In this document: positions 63,991-64,000 of the stretch, piece by piece
Layout of the letters: each line of letters begins with the position of its first letter
Numbering within the stretch: the stretch's first letter is position 1
From: Weissella sagaensis
Lineage (GTDB): Bacteria; Bacillota; Bacilli; Lactobacillales; Lactobacillaceae
Length of the DNA: 64,000 nt
Direction: 5' to 3'
Assembly (NCBI RefSeq): GCF_005405285.1
Contig: NZ_BJDT01000001.1
Location: 158,726-222,725 of the forward strand
Made by a program: the position numbers and the translations under genes
Notes under the pieces: model-generated
Told to the model about the DNA's origin: nothing
Database searches by the model: none
What the model saw: the letters and a program-made list of their open reading frames with translations, nothing else

Positions 63991-64000
63991 AAATACTAAT

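Noticed and set aside
1..64000. Prophage, CRISPR array, conjugative element or defence island
   Set aside because: No integrase, Cas, restriction, toxin-antitoxin or phage structural genes and no spaced direct-repeat array were seen; the only mobile-element trace is the transposase domain at 6446-6892.

Overview
The window looks like chromosomal DNA of a low-GC, obligately heterofermentative lactic acid bacterium, most likely in the Weissella/Leuconostoc part of Lactobacillaceae. The evidence is a phosphoketolase as the main sugar-splitting enzyme, an L-arabinose operon that feeds it, L-asparaginase and many amino-acid and peptide carriers, AT-rich DNA, strong AGGAGG ribosome sites, and lactobacillus-type families (DUF951, DUF1129, DUF1836, DUF4811, DUF975). 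Genus is an inference; there is no rRNA here. The parS-rsmG-parA-parB block at 22.7-25.2 kb suggests the replication origin is near. I see no prophage, CRISPR array or complete insertion sequence.

Layout. 0-4.6 kb: a cut-off FAD/NAD(P) protein coupled to nnrE, an aquaporin, a PgpA-like phosphatase and a quinone reductase. 4.6-11.7 kb: amino-acid transport. Two different Ser/Thr-type carriers are each preceded by an unannotated leader peptide with a ribosome site, overlapping antiterminator and Rho-independent terminator; a third carrier is frameshifted, and ansA follows. 12.4-15.3 kb: late menaquinone genes (thioesterase, menB, menE). 15.3-15.5 kb: a self-contained small transcription unit with a 14-residue ORF and alternative hairpins. 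16-19.8 kb: another APC carrier and a CiaRH-like two-component system. 19.8-29.9 kb: rpiA, a MutY lacking all four cluster cysteines, a nucleoside hydrolase, the parS/rsmG/parAB block, ychF and a second two-component system with a PAP2 phosphatase. 30-38 kb: an MFS carrier, two inverted tRNA-Tyr/tRNA-Gln cassettes flanking a phosphoesterase and DtpT, DUF975 and an OatA-like acetyltransferase. 38-41 kb: zinc regulon adcR-A-C-B under a double zinc box. 41-51 kb: an ABC-F protein, then the arabinose regulon (araE, araR, araBDA) with AraR boxes and cre sites. 51-64 kb: aldo/keto reductase, two tiny DUF proteins, a glutamine-type ABC transporter, YbaK, an HExxH membrane protein, an HD hydrolase, gntR-phosphoketolase, DUF4811 and pepO.

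How it fits together: arabinose enters by AraE, is converted by AraA, AraB and AraD to xylulose-5-phosphate, and is cleaved by the phosphoketolase; RpiA links ribose phosphates from nucleoside hydrolase. Nitrogen comes from peptides and amino acids (DtpT, PepO, APC carriers, asparaginase, Gln ABC). The most novel-looking content is regulatory RNA: two matched leader-peptide attenuators before Ser/Thr carriers and a third leader-like unit at 15.3 kb.
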